A stretch of 64,000 nt of DNA from Garcia nutans (GCA_947685225.1 CANTUV010000032.1:27411501-27475500), one strand, 5' to 3'. Shown: positions 36,195-48,290, counted from the first letter of the stretch. Numbers and translations are program-made. The notes: generated by a model not told the origin, from the sequence alone.

Positions 36195-37632
36195 TAGTAC
36201 AAATAAATATAATAAACATACATTTTAGGAAATCATGTTTACATGTTAATTTCATATATCATTATTTCCTTATCATGTTTTCCTATTCTAATAACACCTT
36301 CCATCTATACATGGATTCCTATTAATCTCTTCATTATATCCATGCATTCATATAGTATTGATTCAAACCACAGTTCCATGTCTTATTAGAATATTCATAA
36401 AATAATACTAACAATGTCCACATTCATATTATACATCATAATATATTTTAATGTTGTATTTACACATCTCATCATTCACATAATCTTGTTTCAAGCCACC
36501 TTTACTTTCATTGATTTACATATATATATCGAAATCCTTTCATTCCATAATTATCATCGTATATCTCATAACATTATCTCTCATTGCATAATTTACATTT
36601 AAACAAAGATGAGCATAAGTCTCGTTATTCATTCATTGCACATTTCATGAATCATATTTAAACAAAGACAAACATGGGCCCAAAAGACACTAATATGCCA
36701 TTCAACTTTCAGAGTTAATGTTTTGGTGTAATTATCTCATTAATCATTATCATTATCCCAACTAGGCTTTAAGGATTAGGTTCAACCAAGCTTCAAGGGG
36801 AACAAAGCATGCTAAGTATCAACCCAACTTGGCTTCAAGAACCAACCCAACCTAGCTTCAAGGGTTGTAACATCTCAATTAGGCTTCAAGGACTAGATCC
36901 AACCAAGCTTCAAGGGGAGTAAAACATGTTAAACTTCAACCCAACTTGGCTTCAAGGATCAAGCCCAACCTAACTTCAAGAGATTGTTACTATAGGCATG
37001 CCACCAACATCAAACTCTGAAAATGGAATAACACATTAGCCACACAATTCATTTATTATTTCATTATCAATTCTCATCATCAACTAGGCAAACAAGCCTC
37101 ACATCTCAATTGAATCATCATAGCCAATCACAATGGCTTCACATTTCATTTGAATCATCTTAGCCAATCACAATGGCTTCACAACTTATCATATAGACAA
37201 CATGTCCATTTATTTCATTTCAATCATTATTACCAACCACCATGATATCACATTTCATCATTTCTCAAATCACATTATCACAATTCATCATTAAAATATT
37301 TATCATAACAAATTGCATTGCACATACCTTTTTGAATGATCATCAAAGCTTTCACACTATACAAATCATAACATTAGTCACATTGTATTAACAATATAGT
37401 AAATTACTTAACACATTTATACTAAATGTGTTAAGTCTCTAAATCATATAAAAGAATGCATCTATGTAAGTTTGTACTTACCTCAAGAACTACTCCCATC
37501 AATCTATACATTTCCTCTTCCAAGAATTCTCAACATTTAGGTTAATGCCACACAATCTCTTCAAAACCTAATCCAAAGATAATTACACACATAAGAAAAT
37601 AAGAATGATAACTAACTAGGGCAAACTCTACA

Positions 37633-37918
37633 CATGACACGCTCACCAACACGAGCGTGTCCCTGATCGTGCCCTGAACCACCCATACAGAAGCTTTTAC
37701 ACGCTTATTAACACGGGAGTGTTAATGAACGTGTCACTCATTCTGCCTTACAGAAACATTGACACGCCCAACAACACGGGCGTGTTCATGGCCGTGTCAA
37801 TTACTTTTTCTCACAGTAGCTATAACACGCTCAGTAGCATGGCCGTGTTAATGGTCGTGTCGCAAACATCAAACTCAGTACCATTGACACGCCCAACATC
37901 GTGGCCGTGTCAGCCAAA
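37633..37918. repeat. GACACGCCC palindrome block
   Basis: Partner of 21750-22030. Here CACGGGCGTG and similar CG-containing modules are better preserved. Confidence 0.8.
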
Positions 37919-38778
37919 AATCATGAATTCGAACTCTCATCCATGGAAACACAAACACTTCAAAACTCATACTTCATCACCCTTAATCAACATCTTGGTT
38001 ATATTCATCAATTACCTATCAATTTAACACTTATATTACTTCAATATATCATAATAATAATCATTATATACACCACCATATATCAACTACTCAATTTCCC
38101 CAATTCATTCATATGAAACCCTTACTCAACAATTTCAACAATTCATCATCATCCTCACAATTAACCATATTATCTCACAATTAACCATATTATCATCATC
38201 TAAATACCAATTCCACACACATATATACTTCAATCTTTCATTATCAACACCATCACACACCAACCATATCAAATCCAAACTCAAATAATAGGAATCAAAA
38301 CAAGAAAATGAATACTTACTTGAATATTATGTCAAATCTTCAATAACCATCTTCAATTCTCTCAAAACCCATAAGAATTCGGTGTATATGTAGATAAAAT
38401 CACCTCTCTTTCTCTCTATCCCTCTTTCTCATTCTCTCTCTCTCGTCCAAGAAGAAGAAGAAGATGAAAAGAAGATCTTTTTCTTCTTTTTCTCATGCTT
38501 ATCATATATATATATATTAAATAATTAAATACCTTCAAATCTTCACCATACACTTGTCACTCTTTGACTTTCTTTCTTCTTTTTCTTTTAATTATTATTA
38601 TTAATTAATTAAGCTTACTTTCCCACACCACTTTATGCCTCATATATATGTGATGTATATGTTGGTATATGTATATTTCTTATATATCACTTTTATATTC
38701 CCATATATATTTCCAAATACCATATACAACAATAATTATTCCAAACTTTTAGGGTGTATTTCGGGATTTTACAAGTTA

Positions 38779-39183
38779 TCTATCAACAATCTTATAACAA
38801 TTGAACTTATCAATATCCATCAAAATCAAATATAAAACAAAACACAAAACCTAACAAAATAACATTTATGAACCAAAGGCTTAGCACACACCCCACACTT
38901 CAAGTTTTACATTGTCCTCAATGGAAAAAAGGATAATAAAGAAAAAGTTAAGGTACAACCTGTTTTCCATCGTTCCCTTGTGACGCAAGTGCTACCTTTT
39001 CATCCACAAACAACAATTGTTCAAGAACAAAATACAATATATATAAAATAACCACAATATAAAGTGTTAACATTAAAAACAATAACAACGAAAATATGCA
39101 ATAACAAAAAATAAGAAAGAAAAAAGTGTTCTCAAAAGGTTAGAGCTGATTGGATCTATGGTGATGGAGGATGGAACGATGAT
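38779..39183 (-). mobile_element. Element E internal region, continued, non-coding
   Basis: Resumes element E after LARD-2 (38774-38778 is the TSD copy). Contains CCCCACACTTCAAG and ATTGTCCTCAATGG, phrases I associate with the 3' untranslated part of Tat-type gypsy elements. No ORF. Cut at 39184 by the next element. Confidence 0.45.
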
Positions 39184-39546
39184 TGTAACACCCCTATACC
39201 CCGTATACGTACACAGCATGCTTATACGATCGTAATATAAGTATACTGAATATAGAAATGCCATGGTTTACTAAACAAATGACTCATCCCTTTTTAAAAA
39301 AAAATGAACAAATTTAAATCATTTAAAAGAAATCATAAACACAAAAAATAAAAATGTTTATTTAAAACGCAGTGGAAAGTATAACAAATATTTACAAATA
39401 CTTGTACATCAAATTTCAAGTTTTACAAAACATAAGATATATACATGGTTGGCAGTATGTCTTTGATCTTTAGGCTCCACTATCAAAACTTCAAACTCTA
39501 GACTCTACTCGGCCTAGAGGAACTCTCTGGTTCTTCCCTGTCACCT

Positions 39547-39584
39547 GCGCGATAAACCACAATCGCGCTAAGCCTACGGCTTAT
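39547..39584 (-). other. Conserved LTR double hairpin
   Basis: Sense (minus): TAAGCC-GTA-GGCTTA, then GCGCGAT...ATCGCGC. Confidence 0.65.
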
Positions 39585-39817
39585 TGGTACAAACTATAAT
39601 AACAATATACTTTAATAAAATGCAAATGTCATAATCTCAAACATATGAACAATTCTCAAGAATCTCATTATTCATTTATTTCATCATTCGTACATCACAT
39701 TGAAAACAAAGACAAACTTGGGCCCAAAAGACACTAATATGTTATTCAAAGTTCAGAGTTACTGCTTTGGTCAAAAATCATAATCATCAAGCCCGTAGGT
39801 GATACATATATGTATCT

Positions 39818-39976
39818 CTATCCATGGATAGGGTAACAAACCCATTCTCTTGGACCTCAACCCGCTAAACTCGAGGAGATCCTCAACCCGGCAAGACTGT
39901 TACCTGTAACAGACCCAGTCTCTTGGACCTCTACCCGGACAAACCAAGGAGATCCTCAACCCGGCAAGACTGTTAC
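39818..39976. repeat. GTAACAG/CTGTTAC module array
   Basis: Perfect palindrome CTATCCATGGATAG (39818-39831) followed by two copies of a ~70-bp module, each bounded by inverted GTAACAG and CTGTTAC and containing CAACCCGGCAAGAC. The plus-strand counterpart in the chimeric LTR is 46383-46543. Confidence 0.8.
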
Positions 39977-40665
39977 TATAATTCACATTTCACATTTATC
40001 AACTGGAATCGGCTTACGACCCGATCTTTTCACCTATCCAGTACTTTATAGGCATGCCGCCAAACCCAGAACTCTGAAGGTTGAATAACACATTAGACAC
40101 ATAATCTTTTCATTTATATCTTTATACATTTCTTTCTCAATTCATTTCATTCTTATCATTATAGCCAACAACCATGGCTTCATATCTCATAATCAAAATA
40201 GGCAACCATGCCTCAATCATCTCATTAGCATCATTATAGCCAACAACCATGCCTTCATATCTCATCAATATAATATACAATATCAATTGCATTAACATCA
40301 TCATCATAGTCAATCACATTGGTTTTATATCTCATTATATCTCAAATCACATTAAGTCAATTCATCATTCATGTATATACCACCAATTGCATTAACATAC
40401 CTTTCAGATTTCATCAAATATTTTAACCTTGTAATCAATTGTTTAGCATATGTATAATCAAATATGTTAAGTATCAAATCATGTGAGTGTATGCAACAAT
40501 GTAGTTTGTACTTACCTTAGGAACAACTCACACCAATCTACAACCTTACTCTTCCAATAATCCTTCAATACTTGGATTAGGGCAACTCAAACTCTTCACA
40601 ACCTAATCCAAAATGAATAATACACATGAGATAATAAGACTAAGGTCTAACTAGGGAAAACTTTA

Positions 40666-41028
40666 CACATGACACGCTCACCAACACGGGCGTGTCCCTG
40701 ACCATGCCCTAAACTCACAACATAGAAGCTTTGACACGCTCAGAACCACGGGCGTGTCACTGAACGTGTAATACATTCTGTCTCATAGAAGCATTGACAC
40801 GTCCAACAACATGGGCGTGTTCATGGCCGTGTCAATTCCTCACCAACACAGTAGCTATGACACGCACAGTGACATGGGCGTGTCACTGGACGTGTCAATA
40901 CTACAACTACACAGAAGCTGTGACATGCTCAGTGACATGGGCGTGTCACTGCTCGTGTCACCCATCCAAGAACACAAAATCATCGACACGCCCAAAGACT
41001 TGACCGTGCTCATGGGCGTGTCAAGCCA
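40666..41028. repeat. GACACGCCC palindrome block
   Basis: Largest and best preserved block: repeated GACACGCTCA, CACGGGCGTGTC and CATGGGCGTGTC modules, each about 25-60 bp apart. ORFs on both strands read through it. Confidence 0.82.
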
Positions 41029-41736
41029 AAAATCCAGATTCCAGCCACAACAACACTTAATCCAACAAATCACTTCCTTTCACCAACATCCACTTCAAAC
41101 AAACTTAGCTCAACATACCCAAGAACCATAATAAACTTGCAAAAACACCAACACAACTCAAAATACACATCAAACACAAATCATCATCACAAACCCAAAA
41201 CACAACCCCAACACTTTCTCTTCCAACAAACCTACTCTTTCTTCAATCCAACCCCAAAATCCAAAATCAATAGAACCAAACACTCTTAAACCCATCTTAA
41301 TCAAACATATTCACATACCATCAAGAATCAACCAACAAACTCAAACACATCTTAAAGGAAAATCAAGGAATCAAGAGGAAACTTACCAAGGATGAAGAAA
41401 CTCTTAAATTTTCAACTTGATCACTTGAAAACTTCCTTAGATCTTGAGTTAAAAGATCAAATCTCTCCCTTGTTCTCTTGATTCTTTGTTAGCCGGGCAA
41501 AAGAAAAGAAAAGGAAAGAAAAGAAAGAGAGCCACGCAGAAAGAAAGGAAGAAAGAAAGAAGAAAAGAGGAAACAAAGTCAAATCTCAACCACTCTCCTT
41601 AAAATCCTCTCCTCCAAGCTTATATATTAAAATATTCCAAATATCTCATTCCACTCACTTAATTTTCCATTTCCATTAATTAACTTAATTAATTAAAATC
41701 ATTAACTAATCATCTTTGATCTCCACTAACTTGACT

Positions 41737-41776
41737 TGTATATGTTGTATATATTGCTATATATACAACATATACA
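41737..41776 (-). other. Conserved A/T palindrome in LTR
   Basis: The most perfect copy: 18-base arms (TGTATATGTTGTATATAT and its reverse complement) with a four-base centre. Confidence 0.78.
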
Positions 41777-41900
41777 CTCTCTCTTCACTTCCTTTCTCTT
41801 TCCAAATACACAAATACATTAAATTCAATTAAAACAACAATTATATTAAAACTTCTAGGGCACATTTTTGGGATATTACAATTCTCCCCCTCTAAAAAGA

Positions 41901-41918
41901 AATTTCATCCTCGAAATT
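41901..41918 (-). other. Pre-PPT stem-loop
   Basis: Minus-strand AATTTCG-AGGA-TGAAATT, one G-U pair. Next to the polypurine tract. Confidence 0.65.
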
Positions 41919-41926
41919 ACCTCATT

Positions 41927-44526
41927 TCAAGTTCGAAACAGTTGAGGATATTGATCTCGCATTGATTGCTCACTCTCCCAAGTTGCCTCTTCTCTACCAT
42001 GATTCTTCCAAAGAACTTTCACCAATGGCACTTTCTTATTTCTCAACTCTTTTATTTCATATGCTAATATAGCAATTGGTTCTTCTTCAAAAGTTAAATC
42101 CGGACTCACCTCAATAGATTCAACTGGTAAAACATGGGATGGGTCTGATCTGTACCTCCTCAGCATAGAAACATGGAAGACATTGTGAATTCTATCCAAT
42201 TCAGGCGGTAAAGCAAGACGATAAGCAACTGGTCCAACTCTTTCCAATATCTCATACGGTCCAATAAAACGAGGACTCAGTTTTCCTTTACGACCAAATC
42301 TTAGAATCTTTTTCCAAGGAGACACTTTCAAAAATACTTTATCTCCAATATTAAACTCTATATCTCTTCTCTTCAAATCTGAATAAGATTTCTATCGGTC
42401 TGAAGCCGCTTTCAACCGATCCCGAATTATCTTCACTTTCTCTTCAGTCTCTTTAACCAAATCAAGACCAATTAATTTGCCTTCTCCATGTTCATTCCAA
42501 CATAAAGGCGTTCTACATCTTCTACCATACAATGCCTCAAATGGTACCATACCAATACTGGATTGATGACTGTTGTTGTAAGCAAATTCCACAAGTGGCA
42601 AAAATCTGTCCCAACTTCCAGAGAAATCAATGACACAGCTTCTCAACATATCTTCTATAATCTGTATCACTCTCTCTGACTGTCCATCTATCTATGGATA
42701 AAAAGCAGTGCTAAAGTGTAATCGAGAACCCAATGCATCATGCAACCTCTTCCAAAACCTTGAAGTGAACCGGGGATCTCGATCAGACACTAAAGTAATC
42801 GGGACTCCATGCAACTTCACTATCTCACTGATATATAGCTCAGCCAGTCTCTCAAGAGGATAGTCCATTCTAACTGGAAGAAAATGAGCTGTCTTTGTCA
42901 ACCGATTAACAATCACCCAAATAGCATCACGCTTCTTCTGAGTCAATGGAAAACCAGAAACAAAATCCATTGTCACTCTCTCCCATTTCCATTCAGGCAC
43001 TTTTAAAGGTTGAAGCAACCCTGTTGGAACTTGATGCTCAGCTTTCACCCTCTGACAAGTGAGACACTTGGATACAAATTCCGTTATGTCTCTCTTCATA
43101 CCAGACCACCAATAATGCTATTTCAAATCTTGGTACATCTTTGTACTTCCCGGATGCATAGCAAAAACTGAGTGGTGTTCTTCCTCCAAAATAAACTTTC
43201 TGAAACTAGTATCATCAGGAACACACAACCTATCTTTAAACCAAAGGCTACCATCGCTTCTCACATAAAAATCTCTACTCTCTCCACGTTGGCAATCTAA
43301 AATAATCTTTTGAATTTTCTCATCATCCAATTGAGCCTCTTTAATCTGATCCAATAACATTGGTCTCAACTACAATTAAGCCAACAGTGCACCATCATCG
43401 TATGATTCAAAACTAGCATGCAAAGCTCTCAATTCAACCAGCAACGAGAGTGAATACACAGTTAAACTTGCCAAAGACTTCTGACTCAAGGCATCCGCAA
43501 CCACATTCGCCTTACGAGGATGATAATCAATCAAACAGACGTAGTCTTTAATCAACTCCAACCAATGTCTCTGTCGAAGATTAAGCTCTCTTTGAACTCC
43601 CAAATATTTTAAACTCTTATGATCTGTATAGATAAAACACTTTTCCCCATTCAAATAGTGTCACCAAATCTTCAAAGCAAACACTATAGCCGCCAACTCT
43701 AAATCATGAGTCGGATAATTAAGCTCATGCGGCTTCAACTGTCGAGAAGCATAAGCTACAATTTTACCCTCTTGCATCAAAACACATCCTAAACCATTAT
43801 GTGAAGCATCACTATAAATCACATAAGGTTTATCTTCCACAGGCAAAGTAAGAACAGGCGCTTGAGTCAACATCTCTTTCAACTATTCAAAACTAGCTTG
43901 ACACTGATCTGACCACACAAATTTAACTCATTTTTGAAGTAATCTGGTGAGTGGAGTAACTATTAAAGAAAAACCTTTCACAAAGCGTCGATAATAGCCT
44001 ACTAAACCCAGAAAACTTCTAACTTCAGTCACTGACTTTGCTGGACTCCAATTCAAAATAGCTTCAACTTTACTCGGATCAACTCTTATACCATCTGCTG
44101 AAACTATATGACCAAGAAAAGTTACTTGGTCAAGCCAAAACTCACACTTCGACAGCTTGGCATACAATTGCTTTTCCCTCAAGATCTGCAATACAATCCG
44201 TAGATGCTTGTCATGTTCCTCTTCATTACGCGAATACACCAAAATATCATCAATGAAGACCACCACAAATTGATCTAGGTAGGGTCTAAACACTCTATTC
44301 ATCAAATCCATAAAAGCTGCAGGTGCATTCGTCAACCCAAAAGGCATCACCAAAAACTCATAATGCCCATATCTTGTACGAAAAGCTGTCTTAGGAACAT
44401 CTTCAGCACTAACCCTCAACTGATGGTACCCTGATTTCAAATCAATCTTGGAAAACACTGCTGCTCCTTTCAATTGATCAAAGAGATCATCAATCCTAGG
44501 CAAAGGATATTTATTCTTAATAGTCA
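41927..44526 (-). pseudogene. pol (RT to chromodomain), chromovirus, truncated
   Basis: One continuous minus frame without frameshifts. It begins within the reverse transcriptase (TIKNKYPL at the break), followed by RT with FIDD (around 44248-44258), RNase H (SDAS), integrase zinc finger with intact CLTCQ, D-D-E residues (MDF, SDRD, SER) and the chromodomain-like tail ending at 41927. In-frame stops: TAG at 42392, 42692, 43118, 43370 and 43883; TAA at 43376; TGA at 43661 and 43928. Closely related to the pol at 24703-29355. Its 5' part is cut off by the chimeric element at 44527; the missing part would be beyond the right edge or deleted. Confidence 0.92.
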
Positions 44527-46382
44527 TGTAATATCCCAAAGTGTGCCCTAGAAGTTTTGATATAATTGTTGTTTTATTTGAATTAAATGTATATGTGTAA
44601 TTGGAAAGAAAAAGAATTGAAGAGAGAGTTTATATGTTGTATATATGGAAATATATACAACATATATACAAGTAAAAATGGATGGTCAAAGGAAGAAGAT
44701 ATTTATTTTGTTATTTATGAAATTACTAAAAAGGACAAATAAGTAAAAGGGAGTTAAGATATATAGAAGAGGGTATTTTAGTAATTTTCTTTTTAGATTG
44801 CTTGGTGGAGGTTTAAAGAGATGAGAACTTGACTTTGTCTTTAATTTCCTTTTCATTTTTCTTCTTTTTCTTTTCTTGGCCGGGTACTCCAAAGTTAAGA
44901 GAGCAAGATAGAGTTTGATTTTCTAAGATCAAATTCAAAGGAGATTTCAAGAAAACAAGTTAGAAATTCAAGAAGTTCATCATTTTTGGTAAGTTCTCTC
45001 TTGATTGCTCTTGTTGTTTTTGAAGTTATTTTTTAGTTTGATGAAGTGTTGTTGATAATATGGTTAGGATTGCTTGTGGTGTGTTTGTATGTGTTGGAAA
45101 TGGAATTAAAGATAAGAAGTTAGGTTGGTGTTGGTGATGGAAGAGTAAGAGTTGTGTTTAGTGAAATTTTTTCTGTTTTACAATTAGTAAAGGCTGTGAC
45201 TTGTATGATTTTTAATTAAATATAGAAAAATGTTCTTGAAGTGAATTTTTGATAAGTTGTGCCTCTATGAGTCTAGAATGACTGAAAAATATGTTGATTC
45301 GATTTTGGAATGGTTATGACTTTGGAAAGATTATTTTTATTAGACCTGTTCCAGCAGGTACCTTAACTGAGACAGCTATCTTTCGGGATTTTTAATAAAA
45401 TGTAGAAAAATAATATCCAATTGAATTTTGGATATGTTGTTTCTTAGTGAGTCTCGTATTTGAGAAAAATAATTTGGAACCACGTTGATTGAATTTATTT
45501 CATGGAATTCACAAAGTTCAGAACTGCTGCCAGGATGCAGGGCAATTGGAGCAGTCTGTTTGGGTGAACTATTTGACCAAGATTTTGTGTTCAGTTTGAT
45601 CTGAAATTTTAAAGGAATGATTTTAAGATGTAATATTTAGTTCTGTAAAAATTTTAGAGTTTTTACTCAAGCAGATTATTTTATACAATGTTTCAAAATA
45701 AGGATAAAGTGGAGTCTAAAACCAGAATTTACTATTCATATGGTCATTTTGCTAATATTCCTTTTGGGTTAGGTTGTGAAGAGGTTGAATTGCCCTAACC
45801 TAAGTGTTGAGGATTCTTGGAAGAGTAAGTGTATAGATTGGTGTGAGTTGGTTTTAAGGTAAGTACAAACTACATTAATGCATACATTCATATGATATTG
45901 AGACTTGAGACATATTTGATTATAAATGTGATAAGGAATCTAATGCATTGTGGATGTATATTAATAATGTTATGTTTGGTATAATGTGAATGTTGGGATG
46001 AGCATGTAAAATATGTGTTAATGCCATTGATTATATCCATTTGAATAATGAATTGATTAATGTGATTTGAAATATAACGAAATGTGAAATGTGCAAGATG
46101 TGATGATGAAATGAAATGTGAAAGATATGATGTTATGAAGAGTTGCTTTATTGTGATTTGAGATCATATGAGATGATTGAGGCATGGTTGCCTAATTTGC
46201 TTATGAGAATGAATTGAATTGAGAAAGAAATGTATAAAGATATAAATGAAAAGAATTTTGTGTCTAATTTGTTATTCAACCTTCAGAGTTCTGGGTTTGG
46301 TGGCATGCCTATAAAGTACTGGATAGGTGAAAAGACCGGGTCGTAAGCCGATTCCAGTTGATAAATGTGAAATGTGAATTAT

Positions 46383-46543
46383 AGTAACAGTCTTGCCGGG
46401 TTGAGGATCTCCTTGGTTTATCCGGGTTGAGGTCCAAGAGACTGGGTCTGTTACAGGTAACAGTCTTACCGGGTTGAGGATTTCCTCGAGTTTAGCCGAG
46501 TTGAGGTCTAAGAGACTGGGTCTGTTACCCTATCCATGGATAG
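46383..46543 (+). repeat. GTAACAG/CTGTTAC module array
   Basis: Two ~72-bp modules bounded by GTAACAG and CTGTTAC, then the palindrome CTATCCATGGATAG. Occupies the position used by the CTTGAAG array in other family A LTRs. Confidence 0.8.
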
Positions 46544-46800
46544 AGATATATATGTGTATCGCCTACAAGCTTGATGATTATGATTATGGACCAAAGCACT
46601 AACTCTGAACTTTGAATAACATATTAGTGTCGTTTGGGCCCATATTTGTCTTTGTGTCAATGTAAATCATAAGTGATGAATAAAATGATGAAATGTAGTC
46701 TTGAACAATATAAAGATATCATTTGTGAATATTGTCTTAACTATTGAAATGTGTGACATTAGCATGGCATTAAAGCATCATAGCACTGTAGTTTGTACCA

Positions 46801-46838
46801 CTAAGCCGTTGGCTTAGCGCGAATGTGATTCTTCGCGC
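46801..46838 (+). other. Conserved LTR double hairpin, covarying copy
   Basis: Stem 1 CTAAGCC-GTT-GGCTTAG; stem 2 GCGCGAA...TTCGCGC. The AT pair of other copies is replaced on both sides (GAT/ATC to GAA/TTC). Confidence 0.72.
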
Positions 46839-47363
46839 AGGTGACAGGGAAGAACCAGAGAGTTCCTCTAGGCCGAGTCGAGCCTAGATTTTGAAGAGTG
46901 AATAGTGGGCTTTAAGATCGAAGACTGACTGCCAAACATGTATAAATTTTATGTGTTGTAAAACTTGAGTTTTGATGTATATGAATTTGTAAATATTGTT
47001 ACTTTTCGTTGCATAGTGAACAAATATTTTATCTACTGTATTTCATAATAAACCTTTACTTTATTTTGTACTAGAAATGTAAATCCTTTTTGCAGGTTGT
47101 AGTTGAGGTTATAAGGGGGATTTTTTGGAAGTGTACTAGGAATGATTTTGTTTGCATTGGTTTGTGTAAAAATGTTTTCAAAAATCAGAAAAAAAAACCA
47201 GTTTTGTCAACACTTGGGATTTAATTTTTAGGCGAAACTATGGCAAAATTTCTGTAAAAAGCGAAACTAAAATTTGACTAAGTAAAAGTGGTAGCAACAT
47301 TAGGATAGTGTGGCGCCTCTACTCAGCTTACACACGTAGGTCAGGAAGGGGTGTTACAATTTT

Positions 47364-47376
47364 TGGTATCAGAGCC
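47364..47376 (+). other. Primer-binding site of the chimeric element
   Basis: TGGTATCAGAGCC shortly after the chimeric LTR end. Confidence 0.9.
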
Positions 47377-47525
47377 TAGGTTTGAGATTCTCAACCTAGG
47401 TGAATTGTAAGAAAAATAATATTTTGATTTTAAAAGTTGGTTTTTGAATAAAATACATGTTTTGGTATGGCAGTCTTTGATCTTTAATGAGGAATATTCT
47501 GCTGTGTTTGTAGATATAGGTAGTA

Positions 47526-48290
47526 ATGGAGTCCCATTCACGTCAGACTGTAGAAGGAAGTGCTGAGAGTGTAGCTCCAGGAGAGAGGAGCTAGAGTTGA
47601 CAGAGTTAGTGAGGCACCTATTTCTGTGCCAGAGAGACCAGCTGCAGAGGAGGGTCCGCCGGGTTGGTTGAGGCATGTGGTAGAACTATTTAGACAAGTT
47701 CCAGTGCAGCCACCACTACCACCACAGCCTCAGTTGCCGGTAAGACATTATGACAAGTTGAGAAAATATGGGGCTGAAGATTTCTTAGGCACTACCGACC
47801 CTGCAGTGGCTGAGCAATGGTTGGACAAGGTACAGAGGATATTCATTCAGTTACAAGCCACTTCGGATGAGAAGTTTGACTATGCCAGATCCCTCCTTCA
47901 GAAAGATGCCTATGATTGGTGGAAGACTGTCCCTCATGCTATGGATGACCCACCTACACTATCTTATAGTGATTTTTTGAGGGAGTTCGAACTGAAATAT
48001 ACTCTGAGGGAGTATAAAGATTTAAAGAAGATGGAATTCCTGAGTTTGAGGCAAGACAACCAGACGGTGACGGAATATGAGATTGAATACATCCGGTTGT
48101 GTCGTTATGCTGGGGGAATTATTTCTGATGAAATAGATAGGTGCAGAAGGTTTGAGGAGGGATTGAGGCCCTCTATTATGTGCATCGTGGCTGGTTCTCG
48201 GTACCAGGATTTCTCTCAGCTTGTTGTAGCAGCTAGGAGCATTGAGAGAGCGCAGAGCATTGCAGCAGCTGCTTCTGAGGAGGAGACCAG
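47526..48290 (+). pseudogene. gag, chromovirus, frameshifted and truncated
   Basis: ATG at 47526 follows a GTGTTTGTAG acceptor-like site. The first ~20 codons match the N-terminus of the gag at 24703. A small deletion near 47580 then shifts the frame and brings in a stop at 47592. From about 47600 on, the other frame continues the Gag domain, including KLRKYGAEDFLGT, DWWKTVPHAMDDPP and the EEGLRPSIM stretch. It is cut at 48290 before the zinc knuckle by another LTR insertion. Capsid protein of the element in its intact state. Confidence 0.9.

Larger units (their letters stand above)
20015..38773 (-). mobile_element. LARD-2: non-autonomous LTR element hosting a chromovirus
   Basis: Minus-strand element with 5' LTR 35898-38773 and 3' LTR 20015-32435. 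The 3' LTR is split by the chromovirus 22210-31740; without it the two LTRs are 2885 and 2876 bp. The interior 32436-35897 has PBS and PPT but no coding sequence. Flanks are AGTTG (20010-20014) and AGTTA (38774-38778), a TSD with one mismatch. Inserted in element E. Confidence 0.9.
35898..38773 (-). mobile_element. LARD-2 5' LTR
   Basis: 2876 bp, TGTAACACCCCC to GGGATTTTACA (one change from GATATTACA). Uninterrupted partner of the split LTR, including the empty target site for the chromovirus at 38081-38104. Carries the double hairpin (36158-36194), CTTGAAG array (36757-36980) and palindrome block (37633-37918). Confidence 0.92.
39184..41880 (-). mobile_element. Family A LTR of a minus-strand chromovirus
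   Basis: 2697 bp, TGTAACACCCCT to GGGATATTACA, followed by the reverse PPT (ATTCTCCCCCTCT) and then the pol 3' end. In place of the CTTGAAG array it has GTAACAG/CTGTTAC modules (about 39825-39976). It carries the double hairpin (39547-39584), a palindrome block (40666-41028), the small putative exon in reverse (40505-40605) and the A/T palindrome (41737-41776). Left flank ATGAT; the other flank lies outside the window. Confidence 0.9.
44527..47358 (+). mobile_element. Chimeric A/D LTR (5' LTR of a truncated element)
   Basis: 2832 bp, TGTAATATCCC to GGGGTGTTACA. Four segments by similarity: family A (44527 to ~45165, with A/T palindrome 44629-44671 and donor 1 at 44989); D'-type (~45166-45745, matching 10415-10820); family A (~45755-47060, with GTAACAG modules and the double hairpin); D-type end (~47065-47358, matching 11030-11321). 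A PBS and family A gag follow, so this is a real 5' LTR. Inserted in the RT of the 39184 element (left flank AGTCA). Confidence 0.85.

Noticed and set aside
40794..41131. Three overlapping ORFs in the 39184 LTR
   Set aside because: They read the GACACGCCC modules in three frames; repeated peptides reflect the DNA repeat only.
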